Below the pieces are notes generated by a model. That model was given only the letters and a program-made list of their open reading frames with translations, did not search any database and was not told the DNA's origin. Made by a program: the position numbers and the translations under genes. Positions 17,724 through 27,157 of a DNA stretch of 64,000 nucleotides are shown here, one piece after another; the first letter of the stretch is position 1; each line of letters begins with the position of its first letter. This DNA is from Bacteroidales bacterium (GTDB lineage: Bacteria; Bacteroidota; Bacteroidia; Bacteroidales; P3), in contig JAFVBA010000013.1 of the NCBI GenBank assembly GCA_017480245.1, positions 62,001-126,000 on the forward strand. The letters run 5' to 3'.

Positions 17724-17808
17724 AGGGGTGCTTGTACGGATTAAGAAGAAAAAGCTGGCTGAGATTATACCCTTTGACTGATTCGGTAATGCGGATTTAG
17801 GAAAATAT
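17724..17808 (+). promoter_or_regulatory. TPP riboswitch upstream of thiS
   Basis: Conserved THI-box: GGGGTGCTTG at the 5' side, GGCTGAGATTATACCC (17757-17772), TTTGACTGATT, GGTAATGC and the 3' AGGAAAATA. It controls thiS-thiE-thiG and originally perhaps thiC. Confidence 0.92.
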
Positions 17809-17873
17809 ACTCTCTTATGCTTTTCTTACAGCAACGTTTCATCACTCCCAATATTTAAAACCATATAATCACA

Positions 17874-18077
17874 ATGAAAGTAAAGGTAAATGACAAAGAC
17901 AAGATTGTTCCGGTAGGTTGCACTTTGGAAATCTTATGCCAAATCATCGGAATTAAAGAAAACGAACCTGTTGCGGTGGCTTTGGGTACGGAAGTTATAG
18001 AACGTTCGGCTTGGGCTGAAACAAAACTTAACGACCATGACAAAATAACAATCATAAGGGCAACATGCGGCGGTTGA
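17874..18077 (+). CDS. thiS: Sulfur carrier protein ThiS
   Basis: 67-residue beta-grasp ubiquitin-like protein that carries sulfur as a C-terminal thiocarboxylate to ThiG for thiazole formation. The C-terminus is TCGG, the obligatory Gly-Gly. First gene of the riboswitch-controlled operon. Its last 13 bases overlap the start of the thiE fusion gene (18065-18077), indicating translational coupling. Confidence 0.93.
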   Translation: MKVKVNDKDKIVPVGCTLEILCQIIGIKENEPVAVALGTEVIERSAWAETKLNDHDKITIIRATCGG

Positions 18078-19225
18078 TTGGTATAACGCCTGAGCAAGAT
18101 GTGTTTTGCGAACAGCGGCGTATAACTAATATGTTGCGAAGCGGAGAAATAACTTATTTTCATATCCGCAAACCTCATTATACAGAGAAGATGATGAGGG
18201 ATTATCTCTTTTTGTTTGATGCAGATGTAAAAGAGAGATTGTCTTTGCATGATTTCCATTATTTAGCATCGGAACTTGGCATAGGCGGAATACATCTTAA
18301 CAAACGCAATCCTGAATTAAAAGAAGAATATCACCAAAAACGTATTTCTGTTTCGTGCCATACAATAGAGGAAGTGCAAAAGTGGAAAGACAAAGCGGAT
18401 TATCTGTTTCTTTCTCCTACATTTGACAGCATAAGTAAACAAGGTTATACTTCCAAGTTTGATTTACAAGAATTAAAAGCGTTATTTGAACAAAATATTC
18501 TTAACGAAAAAGTCTGTGCATTGGGAGGTGTTACCTATAATAATATAGATGTATTAGAGGAAGTGGGATTTTCTTCTTTTGCGATGCTTTCTGCCGTCTG
18601 GGATTTACCTAAAACGATGTTTATTTCGCACAAAAACGAGTATTTTGACTACTATTCTTCATGTAAAACTGCAATAGAAGGCGGTATAAAGTTCGTTCAG
18701 TTGCGTATGAAGGATGCTGCGGACGATGAAGTGATAAATACTGCAAAACAACTGCGTCCTCTTTGCGACAAACACGCATGCATGCTTACTGTTGATGACA
18801 GAATACATTTACTTGACACAAATCTTTTTGACGGAGTGCATTTAGGCAAAAACGATATGCCGATAAAACAAGCCAAAGTTATAACTAAAGGCAAGTATTT
18901 GTTAGGTGCAACGTGCAATACCGCAGAAGATGTTTTCAAAGCCGTAGATGACGGAGCGGATTACTTGGGTATCGGACCTTTCCGCTACACTCAAACAAAG
19001 AAAAACTTATCTCCCGTTCTCGGCATTGCAGGTTACAATGATATAATGGGGCAACTGTCCGCCAAAAACATAAATATCCCTGCTTATGCCATAGGAGGAA
19101 TAACTACGGAGGACTTACAAGTCATTAAATCCACAAACATCTACGGCGTAGCCGTAAGTTCCGCTGTCATAAACACCCCACAAAACACCCAAGAAAGAAT
19201 TAACGAATTTTTAAAGATATTTTAA
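18065..19225 (+). CDS. thiE: Fused tandem thiamine-phosphate synthase (ThiE-like + ThiE)
   Basis: 386 residues, nearly twice the normal 200-220. Residues 1-185 form a divergent ThiE/TenI-like barrel (ITYFHIRKPHYTEKMM, SVSCHTIEEVQKW, YLFLSPTFDSISKQGY, CALGGVTYNNI). Residues about 187-386 form a canonical ThiE: FVQLRMKDA, MLTVDDRIHLL, GVHLGKNDMP, GATCNTAEDV, YLGIGPFRYTQTK and AYAIGGITTED. ThiE couples HMP-PP with thiazole phosphate; TenI-like paralogs aromatise the thiazole (TenI) or lack known function. A plausible reading is a fusion of the two thiE copies that many Bacteroidetes carry separately. The gene overlaps thiS by 13 bp and ends 12 bp before thiG. Confidence 0.88.
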   Translation: MRRLIGITPEQDVFCEQRRITNMLRSGEITYFHIRKPHYTEKMMRDYLFLFDADVKERLSLHDFHYLASELGIGGIHLNKRNPELKEEYHQKRISVSCHTIEEVQKWKDKADYLFLSPTFDSISKQGYTSKFDLQELKALFEQNILNEKVCALGGVTYNNIDVLEEVGFSSFAMLSAVWDLPKTMFISHKNEYFDYYSSCKTAIEGGIKFVQLRMKDAADDEVINTAKQLRPLCDKHACMLTVDDRIHLLDTNLFDGVHLGKNDMPIKQAKVITKGKYLLGATCNTAEDVFKAVDDGADYLGIGPFRYTQTKKNLSPVLGIAGYNDIMGQLSAKNINIPAYAIGGITTEDLQVIKSTNIYGVAVSSAVINTPQNTQERINEFLKIF

Positions 19226-19237
19226 TACAATACAGCG

Positions 19238-20038
19238 ATGAATGATAATTTAATTATAGCAGGAAAAGAATTTAAAAGCAGATTGTTTATCGGCACGGGT
19301 AAGTTTCCGTCCAACGAAGTTATGAAACAGGCAATCATTGCCTCAAAAGCCGAAATCGTTACTACGGCTTTGAAACGTCTGAATACGGAAGACTCCGCCA
19401 GTGAGGATATTATTCCGTTTATACCCGAAAGTTGTAGGCTTCTGCCTAACACTTCGGGAGTCCGCAACGCAAACGAGGCTGTCTTTGCGGCAAAAATGAG
19501 CCGTGCGGCGTTAAATACCGAATGGGTTAAGTTGGAAATCCATCCCGATGCCAAATATCTTTTGCCTGATGTCAAAGAAACGATTATTGCAACGCAGGAA
19601 CTTGTCAAGTTAGGCTTTAAAGTTATGCCTTATATCACCCCTGACCCTGTTGCGTGCAAACAACTGGAAGAAGCAGGGGCTGTCTGCGTTATGCCGTTGG
19701 CCTCTCCTATCGGCAGTAACAAAGGAATAAAAAACGAGGATATGCTTCGTATCATTATTGAGCAGAGTAATGTTCCTGTTGTTATTGATGCCGGAATCGG
19801 AGCGCCGTCAGATGCTGCCAAAGCAATGGAAATGGGAGCCGATGCGTGCATGATCAACACCGCAATCGCTATTGCTGACGACCCTGTGCGGATGGCGGAA
19901 GCTTTTGCGATGAGTATCAATTCCGGACGTATGGCTTACAATGCAGGATTGGGAGTTATGAGTGATTTTGCCGTTGCAACATCACCGCTGACAGCATTCT
20001 TGGACGACGAACAAGCCGAAATAGACAAGATAAAGTAA
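19238..20038 (+). CDS. thiG: Thiazole synthase
   Basis: 266-residue TIM barrel that condenses deoxyxylulose 5-phosphate, dehydroglycine and ThiS-carried sulfur into the thiazole phosphate. Visible: [10 protein letters not shown] (about 15-24), [16 protein letters not shown] (about 91-106, region of the Schiff-base lysine), [15 protein letters not shown] (about 150-164), [20 protein letters not shown] (about 180-199). Third gene of the operon. The usual next genes thiC, thiH and thiF do not follow: thiC is 7.6 kb further on, and thiH and thiF are not in the window. Confidence 0.94.
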   Translation: MNDNLIIAGKEFKSRLFIGTGKFPSNEVMKQAIIASKAEIVTTALKRLNTEDSASEDIIPFIPESCRLLPNTSGVRNANEAVFAAKMSRAALNTEWVKLEIHPDAKYLLPDVKETIIATQELVKLGFKVMPYITPDPVACKQLEEAGAVCVMPLASPIGSNKGIKNEDMLRIIIEQSNVPVVIDAGIGAPSDAAKAMEMGADACMINTAIAIADDPVRMAEAFAMSINSGRMAYNAGLGVMSDFAVATSPLTAFLDDEQAEIDKIK

Positions 20039-20075
20039 GAGACACCCACCTTTACATCAATTAAATATAGATAAT

Positions 20076-20381
20076 ATGTGTTTGACATCTAAAATATTGC
20101 AACTTATTTCTGATGCAAAGCGAGGTGATGCCGAAGCTCAGTATCTTGTAGGAATGTATTACTATTTTGAAAAGAATGATTTTCTTACAGGGTTCTATTG
20201 GTTAAAACTTTCTGCTGACAATCTTTACGAAAAAGCCTGTCAAACCTTATATGCAATATACAATGAAGGATATTTTGTAAAGAAAGATGAAGATAAAGCC
20301 CGTAAATATCTACTAAAAAGTAGACTTCCTTTTATTAAAAATGAATATAACAAAGCATTCGGCAATATATTTGAAGAATGA
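20076..20381 (+). CDS. Small Sel1-like repeat protein
   Basis: 101 residues with at least one Sel1/TPR-like helix pair: GDAEAQYLVGMYYYFEKNDF then FYWLKLSADNLYEKACQTLY (about 18-57), followed by a second weaker unit (KKDEDKARKYLLKSR). No signal peptide, so cytoplasmic. Such repeats mediate protein contacts; no specific role is known. It is the first gene after thiG and likely belongs to the inserted accessory segment. Confidence 0.6.
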   Translation: MCLTSKILQLISDAKRGDAEAQYLVGMYYYFEKNDFLTGFYWLKLSADNLYEKACQTLYAIYNEGYFVKKDEDKARKYLLKSRLPFIKNEYNKAFGNIFEE

Positions 20382-20416
20382 AAGTATGCTTAATATCTAA
20401 TCAAAATAACATAAAT

Positions 20417-20752
20417 ATGAAAGAAAATAGTCTTGTAATATTTAGCACTGACGACGGTTAAGTAAAGTTTGATGTGCTTTTTAAAGAAGAAACGGTATGG
20501 CTGGCTTACTATAGAGTAAATATTTGTGCTGTTTGAAAAATCCCGTCCTACTATTAATGAGCATATCTTAAATATATTTAAGGAAGGCGAATTAGCAGAA
20601 GGATATTCTATTAAGAAAATCGGAATTTGCGATTTTGCTAAAAAGCCTACTAATTTCTGTTATAATATCTGTCGGTTACCGTGTAAAGTCATTAAGGGAA
20701 TTCAATTCGGGCAATGGCTACAAAACGATTGAATGAATGTATAAGAAATTAA
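20417..20752 (+). pseudogene. RhuM-family remnant (virulence RhuM-like, DNA-binding annotated)
   Basis: Several frames together read like RhuM: ENSLVIFSTDDG, stop, VKFDVLFKEETVWLAYY, another disruption, HILNIFKEGELAEGYSIKK, then SVGYRVKSL in a second frame, GIQFGQW in the first, and ATKRLNECIRN in a third, ending at TAA 20752. Intact members read like VWLTQ...HI.NIFKEGEL...SVGYRVKS.RG.QFR.WAT. At least three frameshifts and one stop, so non-functional. RhuM-like genes often accompany Fic and restriction genes in mobile or defence regions, as here. Confidence 0.7.
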
Positions 20753-20805
20753 TAAGAAATAACAGAGTTGAATAAAAGAAATATTAGATATTAAGTTATT
20801 TTAAA

Positions 20806-20813
20806 TAATTTTG
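20806..20813 (+). promoter_or_regulatory. -7 element TAATTTTG of the fic-mod-res operon
   Basis: TAATTTTG, 22 bp before the Fic start; likely promoter for the three-gene operon. Confidence 0.55.
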
Positions 20814-20835
20814 CAAAACGAAATAAGAGTATATA

Positions 20836-22128
20836 ATGGATAATATAGAGCAATTATATAAAGAATGGCAGGCATTACAACCGTTGAAAGAAGAATATCA
20901 AAGGCGGTTGGAGGAGAAGTTTATGTTGGAGTTTAATTATAATTCCAATCATATAGAAGGTAATACTCTGACTTACGGACAGACGGAATTATTGTTAAAG
21001 TTCGGAGAAGTTACGGATAATGCCAAGATGAAGGATTTGGAAGATATGAAAGCCCATAACCTTTGCTTAAAAATAATTAAAGAAGAAGCAAAAGACAGAG
21101 AACGACCTTTAACTGAATCTTTCATAAGAAATCTTCACCATACAATGCTTAGGGAAGATTATTCCGAAACAAAGAACGGTAAAACTTATACAGTACATGC
21201 AGGAATATATAAAACACGTCCAAATTCTGTAAAAACAATTACAGGAGAAGTTTTTGAATATGCAAGTTTAGAAGAAACGCCTTATTTGATGTCAGATTTA
21301 ATTGCGTGGTATAACAAAGAAGAACAAAACAATAGATTATCCGTCATAGAACTTGCAAGTCTGTTTCATTACCGTTATATAAGAATCCATCCGTTTGAAG
21401 ACGGCAACGGCAGAATATCACGTTTGATTGTCAATTATATTCTTACAAAACATCACTATCCGATGATTGTTGTAAAAACAGAAGATAAACAGAACTATCT
21501 TTCTGCATTACATCAATGTGATGTGAATGTTGGTTCATTACCTTTTGACGGAGCGAATGCAACTATTGACCAGATAACACCACTTGTAGAGTATTTGAGT
21601 AAGTGTATGGAATCTTCTTTAAGACTATCAATAAGGGCTGCAAAAGGAGAAAATATTGAGGAAGATGATGATTGGCGGAAAGCTTTGAAAATAAAATATC
21701 GCAATAACATTAATAGACCAGAATTTACTGAAGATAAAAAAGAAGAAATATTAAATACTGAATTTGCTTCATTGCTGCAAAAAATACATTCGGAACTATC
21801 TGAATTTTATTCTCTATTTTCTTCTGTTAATTGGTATCCTGCGATACCAAAATATAAGAAAAATGATAAGAATATTGTCTATTCTTCAATTAATATCAGC
21901 AAAGAAATATCTGACTATTTAAAAATGTTTTCTATTTATATTCATATAGAATTTAATCAATTTATATACAGGTATTTTCTTTGTATTGAGGGTGACGTTC
22001 CACACAATCATTACTTTTATGAAAAAGAATTGTTCTACAATGAATCTTTAACTGAGAAAGATATTAAAAATATTATCAATTCTATAGGAAAAGAGTTACA
22101 GATTTTTTTAGAAACGTATACAAATTAA
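20836..22128 (+). CDS. Fic-domain AMP transferase with N-terminal inhibitory motif
   Basis: 430 residues. The Fic motif HPFEDGNGR begins at H185; the histidine is the catalytic base and the DGN/R residues bind ATP phosphates. An N-terminal autoinhibitory helix motif (S/T)xxxE(G/N) is visible as SNHIEGN (S37, E41, G42), making it a class II Fic protein. The C-terminal 150 residues (about 280-430) have no recognised domain; there is no clear winged helix. Fic proteins usually transfer AMP to Ser/Thr/Tyr of target proteins; the target here is unknown. It is 12 bp upstream of the type III mod gene, so it is co-transcribed with restriction-modification genes. Confidence 0.88.
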   Translation: MDNIEQLYKEWQALQPLKEEYQRRLEEKFMLEFNYNSNHIEGNTLTYGQTELLLKFGEVTDNAKMKDLEDMKAHNLCLKIIKEEAKDRERPLTESFIRNLHHTMLREDYSETKNGKTYTVHAGIYKTRPNSVKTITGEVFEYASLEETPYLMSDLIAWYNKEEQNNRLSVIELASLFHYRYIRIHPFEDGNGRISRLIVNYILTKHHYPMIVVKTEDKQNYLSALHQCDVNVGSLPFDGANATIDQITPLVEYLSKCMESSLRLSIRAAKGENIEEDDDWRKALKIKYRNNINRPEFTEDKKEEILNTEFASLLQKIHSELSEFYSLFSSVNWYPAIPKYKKNDKNIVYSSINISKEISDYLKMFSIYIHIEFNQFIYRYFLCIEGDVPHNHYFYEKELFYNESLTEKDIKNIINSIGKELQIFLETYTN

Positions 22129-22140
22129 AACAAACATATT

Positions 22141-23751
22141 ATGCCACGGTTGGATTGGATAGGAAAAGATAAGGTTGAGAATTATCACGATAAAGTTGTT
22201 TTTCATACTTTGGAGAAACAATATACTTTTAATTCTGACAAAGAAAGTGAGAATAAAATAATACATGCGGATAATCTTATTGCATTGAAATCTCTTTTGC
22301 CGCAATACGAGGGAAAGATAAAATGTATTTACATTGACCCTCCTTATAATACAGGAGAAGAAAAATGGAAATATAACGACAATGTAAATGACCCGAGAAT
22401 AAAAAAGTGGCTTGGTGAAGCTGTAGGCAAACAAGGAGAAGATTTATCAAGAGATGATAAATGGCTGTGTATGATGTACCCACGTTTGAAACTTCTTCAA
22501 AAACTCCTTTCCAATGACGGCGTAATCTTTATTTCCATAGATGACAACGAACAGGCAAACCTTAAACTTGTTTGTGATGAAATTTTTGGAGAGAGAAATT
22601 TTATAGAAATATTTTCTTGGAGAAAAACATACACTCCATCTAATCTTTCACAAACATCTAAAAAATGTGTTGAGTATATTTATTGTTATTCAAAAAGTCG
22701 AAATAATCTTACTCGTTTTAAAGGACTAATAAAGACTAATGATGCAGATAATCCTTTAATAAAAAGTAATAATAACTACAAGACTTTGATATTTCCTTGT
22801 GATAGAATAATAACTACTCAACGAAATGATTGTTTTTTTTCGGCAGGTGAATATGGTACAAGGGTTAATAAGGTTTTCTTGAAAAATGATGTTGAATTTA
22901 AAGATGGAAGATTTTTACAGAATTTGATATTAGAAGGAAAATTTATTTGGACACAAGAAATGTTGGAGAGTGAATTGAATAAGGACACAAAGATAATATT
23001 TAAAGGTACTTCTTTTGCTCCTCGTTATGATAGAAGAAACTATGAACCAGAAGTACCAAGAAACTTGATTGACAATGAAGATATGGTTGGTACAACGGAA
23101 GAAGGTGGCAAAATTTTAAAAACTATCTTTGGAGAAAAAGTGTTTGATTATCCAAAACCTCCATCCTTAATAGAATACTTAATAAACTTTATTTGTAACG
23201 ATGAAGATATTATTTTAGATTCTTTTGCTGGCAGTGGTACAACGGCTCATGCTGTTTTGAAACTAAACAAAGAAGATGGAGGCAACAGGAAATTTATCTT
23301 GGTAGAAATGATGGATTATGCGGAAAATATCACTGCCGAAAGAGTAAAACGGGTAATAAAAGGATATAAAGACGTTGAAGGTTTAAAAGGAGATTTCTCT
23401 TATTATGAATTAGGAAAACCTATGTTCAAAGATGAAGAAAACCTTAACGAAGAAGTAGGCGAAGAAAAAATAAGACAATATATTTATTACTCTGAAACAA
23501 AACAACCTCTTACACGGGAGCAAGACAAGGAAAAGAAATACTTGCTTGACAATTATAATTATACCGGTTATTATTTCTATTATGAAAAAGACAGCCTGAC
23601 AACGCTTTCATTGGCAAGTTTTGCAAACATAATAAAAGACAAACAAGAATCCTATATTATTTATGCAGACATCTGTACTTTGAGTGAAGAAGTAAAGAAG
23701 AAATACCATATTGTTTTTAAGAAAATACCGAGAGACATAAGGAGATTTTAA
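22141..23751 (+). CDS. mod: Type III restriction-modification methyltransferase (Mod)
   Basis: 536-residue adenine-N6 methyltransferase of the beta class (catalytic motif precedes the SAM motif). Catalytic motif IDPPYNTG is near residue 65; SAM-binding DSFAGSGTTAH is near 360. Between them a variable stretch (about 165-330) is the expected target-recognition region. The C-terminal part (about 430-536) should contact Res. It methylates one strand of an unknown asymmetric site to protect host DNA and directs Res to unmodified copies. Spacing is 12 bp after fic and 3 bp before res. N-terminal MPRLDWIGKDKVENYHDKV is typical of Mod. Confidence 0.92.
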   Translation: MPRLDWIGKDKVENYHDKVVFHTLEKQYTFNSDKESENKIIHADNLIALKSLLPQYEGKIKCIYIDPPYNTGEEKWKYNDNVNDPRIKKWLGEAVGKQGEDLSRDDKWLCMMYPRLKLLQKLLSNDGVIFISIDDNEQANLKLVCDEIFGERNFIEIFSWRKTYTPSNLSQTSKKCVEYIYCYSKSRNNLTRFKGLIKTNDADNPLIKSNNNYKTLIFPCDRIITTQRNDCFFSAGEYGTRVNKVFLKNDVEFKDGRFLQNLILEGKFIWTQEMLESELNKDTKIIFKGTSFAPRYDRRNYEPEVPRNLIDNEDMVGTTEEGGKILKTIFGEKVFDYPKPPSLIEYLINFICNDEDIILDSFAGSGTTAHAVLKLNKEDGGNRKFILVEMMDYAENITAERVKRVIKGYKDVEGLKGDFSYYELGKPMFKDEENLNEEVGEEKIRQYIYYSETKQPLTREQDKEKKYLLDNYNYTGYYFYYEKDSLTTLSLASFANIIKDKQESYIIYADICTLSEEVKKKYHIVFKKIPRDIRRF

Positions 23752-23754
23752 GCT

Positions 23755-26358
23755 ATGGAATTAAAGAATTATCAACAACAAGTAATAAATGATTTGGAAC
23801 AATACCTTGAATGCTTGGATAAATTTGAGGTAAAGAGTGCTTTCAAAGAATACTGGCAGAGTAAAGGAATCTCACTACCTTTACAAAGCAGCAAATATTT
23901 GAAACCTTATAATGATGAAATAAAGAATGTTCCTAATGTTACTTTGAAAGTACCGACAGCAGGAGGAAAAACATTTATCGCCTGCAATGCGGTAAGAAGT
24001 ATATTCAATCATTATTATACAAACTCACCTCAAGTGGTTACTTGGTTTGTCGCTTCGGACAGTATATTGAAACAAACATACAGAAATCTTTCCGATGTCA
24101 ATCATCCTTACAGACAAAAGATAGATTCTTTATTTAACGGCAGAGTTTGTGTGGCAGACAAACAGCAGGCATTGTCAGGACAAGGTATTTCGCCTAATGA
24201 ATTAAGAAATCAATTGACAATATTTGTTCTCAGCATACAATCTTTTGCCTCCAACAACAAAGAGGGAAGAAAATCCTACCAAGAAAATCAAAATTTAGCA
24301 GAACACACTAAACACTATAACGACGGACAGACAGTAAATGGTGCAGACGAAACTGCATTAATAAACTTACTTGCACACCTAAGTCCTGTTGTTATAATAG
24401 ACGAAAGTCATAACTTTACTGCTTCTTTGCGTTTGGACGCTATAAAAGCAATAAAACCTTGCTTTATTTTGGATTTAACTGCAACACCGAGAGAAAACAG
24501 CAATATAATTTCTTTCGTCAATGCTATGGAGTTGAAGAAAAACGAGATGGTAAAACTTCCTGTGATTGTCTATAATAAGAATAATAAAAACGATGTTATC
24601 TCCACAGCAGTTAATCTTCGCAATAACTTGGAGTTGCAAGCAATAGAAAATGAAAAATTGACAGGAAAATACATCCGTCCTATTGTTTTATTCCAAGCAC
24701 AACCAAAAGGCAATGAAGACAACATTACTTTTGAAAAAATAAAGCAACAACTTGTAGAGTCCGGAATAAATGAAGAAGAAATAAAGATAAAGACCGCAAA
24801 CAAAGACGAGCTTAAAAACACAGAATTGTTAAGTAAAGATTGTAAGGTAAGATATATTATTACGGTCAATGCTTTAAAAGAAGGGTGGGACTGTCCTTTT
24901 GCTTATATTCTTGCTTCCATATCCAACAGAAGTTCCCAAGTGGAAGTTGAACAAATATTAGGAAGAATTCTTAGACAACCTTATACAAGAAAGCACAAGT
25001 CTTCTTTATTGAATATGTCTTATGTCTTCACATCTTCGGACAATTTCAATGCTACAATACAAAATGTAATCAAAGGATTGGAATGTGCAGGTTTTTCTTC
25101 CAAAGATTACAGAGCAAAAGACGATACAGAAAATACTGTTGAACAACAGACAGAAGATACTACACATATATTACAAACAGATATTTTTGCTTTTGATGAA
25201 GAAAATGAAGAAACTGTTTTTGACACAGAACAAGTAAAAGAAAGTATTTGTAACACCAATAAACCCGATAATACTTTACAAAAAGATATAGACATTGCAT
25301 TGCAGACACAGGAAGAATACGAGGAAAAAATAGAACAAACTGAAATAACAGTACCAATAGAAGATATGCAACAAAACAGTTATAGAGTTTCGGATAAGTT
25401 TATACATAGTGAAAGATTATCTCTACCGCAGTTTTCTTTACAGATAACAAATTCTAATGATATATTTGCAGAAGGAAATGAAAACATACTACTGTCCGAA
25501 GAGACTTTATCCGAAGGAATGGATTTAACGAAAGCGGATAAATTCATAAACTTTGAATTCGTATCATCTGAAATAAAACGGTTGGACATAGAAGTAAATA
25601 ACAATGATACTCAAATAAAAACTCACGGAGTTACACAAGCACAGCAAACAAAACTAAAATCATATATAGACAATCTTTCTTCTCAAGGAAAGAAACGTTT
25701 TTTAGTAAGTGCGATTGTAAATAAGTTAAATTACGATTTCATTGTTCAAAAACAATTAGAAAACTATGTTTTATCTGTGTTAGACGGAAAGACGGAAGAA
25801 GACATTAATCTTTTACACAACAATATTAATGAAGTTGTAGAAAAATTCAAAATAAAGATAAATTCATTAATATTACAACACAGGAAAGATATTTTTGACT
25901 TGTGGTTAAATACTTCAAAGATACAATGCAATCTCAATTATACTCTGCCTAACAATATAATAATATATAATCCTGTTACAGACATTCCGAAATCCTTATA
26001 TGTTGCGGAAGATAAAATGAACGGATTTGAAAGAAAAGTTATATCTTCCGTTGCAGAATTGGATAATGTGGAATTTTGGCACAGAAACCTAAGTAAAGGT
26101 AGAGGATTCTATATTAACGGTTTTATCAATCATTATCCTGACTTTATTGTTAAACTTACTAACGGTAAAGTTCTGCTAATTGAGACAAAAGGAGATGACC
26201 GAGATAATTCTGACTCTAAAAATAAATTGTACTTAGGCAAGAAATGGCAGGAGAAAGTAGGAGATAATTTCAGATATTTTATGGTATTTGAAAACAATTC
26301 GTTAGACGAAGCCATAACTCTTAACGAACTGGTGAATATTATTAAACAAATGATGTAA
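23755..26358 (+). CDS. res: Type III restriction endonuclease subunit (Res)
   Basis: 867 residues. SF2 helicase/ATPase motor: motif I VPTAGGKT (about 66-73), motif II IDESH (about 216), motif III region LDLTATPRE (about 241), and motif VI-like QVEVEQILGRILRQPYTR (about 395-415). C-terminal PD-(D/E)xK nuclease: PDFIV with D near 796, then LLIETKGDD (about 805-813). With Mod it translocates or switches to sliding on ATP hydrolysis and cleaves when two unmodified sites meet. Some acidic, low-complexity sequence lies at about 445-560 (DDTENTVEQQTEDTT) and is probably a linker. The system looks intact. Confidence 0.9.
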   Translation: MELKNYQQQVINDLEQYLECLDKFEVKSAFKEYWQSKGISLPLQSSKYLKPYNDEIKNVPNVTLKVPTAGGKTFIACNAVRSIFNHYYTNSPQVVTWFVASDSILKQTYRNLSDVNHPYRQKIDSLFNGRVCVADKQQALSGQGISPNELRNQLTIFVLSIQSFASNNKEGRKSYQENQNLAEHTKHYNDGQTVNGADETALINLLAHLSPVVIIDESHNFTASLRLDAIKAIKPCFILDLTATPRENSNIISFVNAMELKKNEMVKLPVIVYNKNNKNDVISTAVNLRNNLELQAIENEKLTGKYIRPIVLFQAQPKGNEDNITFEKIKQQLVESGINEEEIKIKTANKDELKNTELLSKDCKVRYIITVNALKEGWDCPFAYILASISNRSSQVEVEQILGRILRQPYTRKHKSSLLNMSYVFTSSDNFNATIQNVIKGLECAGFSSKDYRAKDDTENTVEQQTEDTTHILQTDIFAFDEENEETVFDTEQVKESICNTNKPDNTLQKDIDIALQTQEEYEEKIEQTEITVPIEDMQQNSYRVSDKFIHSERLSLPQFSLQITNSNDIFAEGNENILLSEETLSEGMDLTKADKFINFEFVSSEIKRLDIEVNNNDTQIKTHGVTQAQQTKLKSYIDNLSSQGKKRFLVSAIVNKLNYDFIVQKQLENYVLSVLDGKTEEDINLLHNNINEVVEKFKIKINSLILQHRKDIFDLWLNTSKIQCNLNYTLPNNIIIYNPVTDIPKSLYVAEDKMNGFERKVISSVAELDNVEFWHRNLSKGRGFYINGFINHYPDFIVKLTNGKVLLIETKGDDRDNSDSKNKLYLGKKWQEKVGDNFRYFMVFENNSLDEAITLNELVNIIKQMM

Positions 26359-26435
26359 AAGGCGAACAGGAATAATTAAAATATAGGTTTTAATACTGCT
26401 AAATGTTGATTAATTTGTGCTGCATATGATAAGGA

Positions 26436-26549
26436 TTTTGCCACTTGCGGAAAGAGTTTTAAAAAGAGGGGGTATTTTCGGTAAAAATACCGGGTATTTT
26501 GAACGAAAAAAGGGGGTGTTTTCTCTATTATTATCGCAAGTGGCAAAAA
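26436..26549. repeat. CACTTGCG palindromic repeat, copy 1
   Basis: Inverted ends TTTTGCCACTTGCGG (26436-26450) and CGCAAGTGGCAAAAA (26535-26549). Inside are three GG(G)TATTTT or GGTGTTTT words. It lies in the 321-bp gap between res and the HU-like gene; I see nothing else there except a low-complexity AT-rich tail. Copies 2 and 3 are at 30270-30372 and 63838-63951. Confidence 0.8.
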
Positions 26550-26679
26550 CAAATCGGCAAATAGCAAAATTTTAGAAAGATTTGGCGGTGATTTTAAAGA
26601 GTGCTACAGAGATAAAATGGGTAATAACGATAGGAAGATTAGTTGAAATAAGAGTAACAAATAAATTGATAACAAAATT

Positions 26680-27123
26680 ATGGCGATAGGTTATAGGAAA
26701 ACTATTAAAAAGTATATGGATAACGGCGAGATAAAAGAAAAATATTTCGCTAAAATCTTGTCAGGTGGCGAAGTACATCTTAAAGATATTGCAAGGGAAG
26801 TTGAACATGCCTCTTCAATGACGGCGGAAGACTTTGAGGCGGCAGTAAAACACCTTGCGAGGTTGTTGGAAAAGCATCTTGCTAACGGCAAAACGGTGGA
26901 TTTGGAAGAATTGGGGCGTTTTAAACCATGCTTTAACTCAAAGGCAACGGACAAATTAAAAGATGTTTCTTCGGATATTATTGACAACGTCCGCATAAAC
27001 TACAAAGCGAGCAAAGAGTTGCTAAAAGCCGTCAAAGAAACCCCGTTAGTTGAGGACAGACGTCTTGACGAATACGGTCGTTTAGTAGAATATTCCCACA
27101 CAAAGAATAAAAGAGTTCAGTAA
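26680..27123 (+). CDS. HU-like DNA-binding protein (Bacteroidetes HU/HIG type)
   Basis: 147 residues, longer than canonical HU (90). N-terminal MAIGYRKTIKKYMDNGEIKE begins a strand region; LKDIAREVEHASSMTAEDFEAAVKHLARLLEKHLANGKTVDLEELGRFKPCF matches the HU helix-turn-helix dimer plus the beta-saddle start, seen in the two visible blocks KDIAREVEHASSMTAED (about 32-48) and GKTVDLEELGRF (about 69-80). The C-terminus (VEDRRLDEYGRLVEY) is an extra tail. Such HU-like proteins occur in many Bacteroidales copies, often near mobile or repeated DNA. Nucleoid role inferred. Confidence 0.75.
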   Translation: MAIGYRKTIKKYMDNGEIKEKYFAKILSGGEVHLKDIAREVEHASSMTAEDFEAAVKHLARLLEKHLANGKTVDLEELGRFKPCFNSKATDKLKDVSSDIIDNVRINYKASKELLKAVKETPLVEDRRLDEYGRLVEYSHTKNKRVQ

Positions 27124-27157
27124 TTGTAGAAACAAATTTATTTAAAGGAATAAAAAA

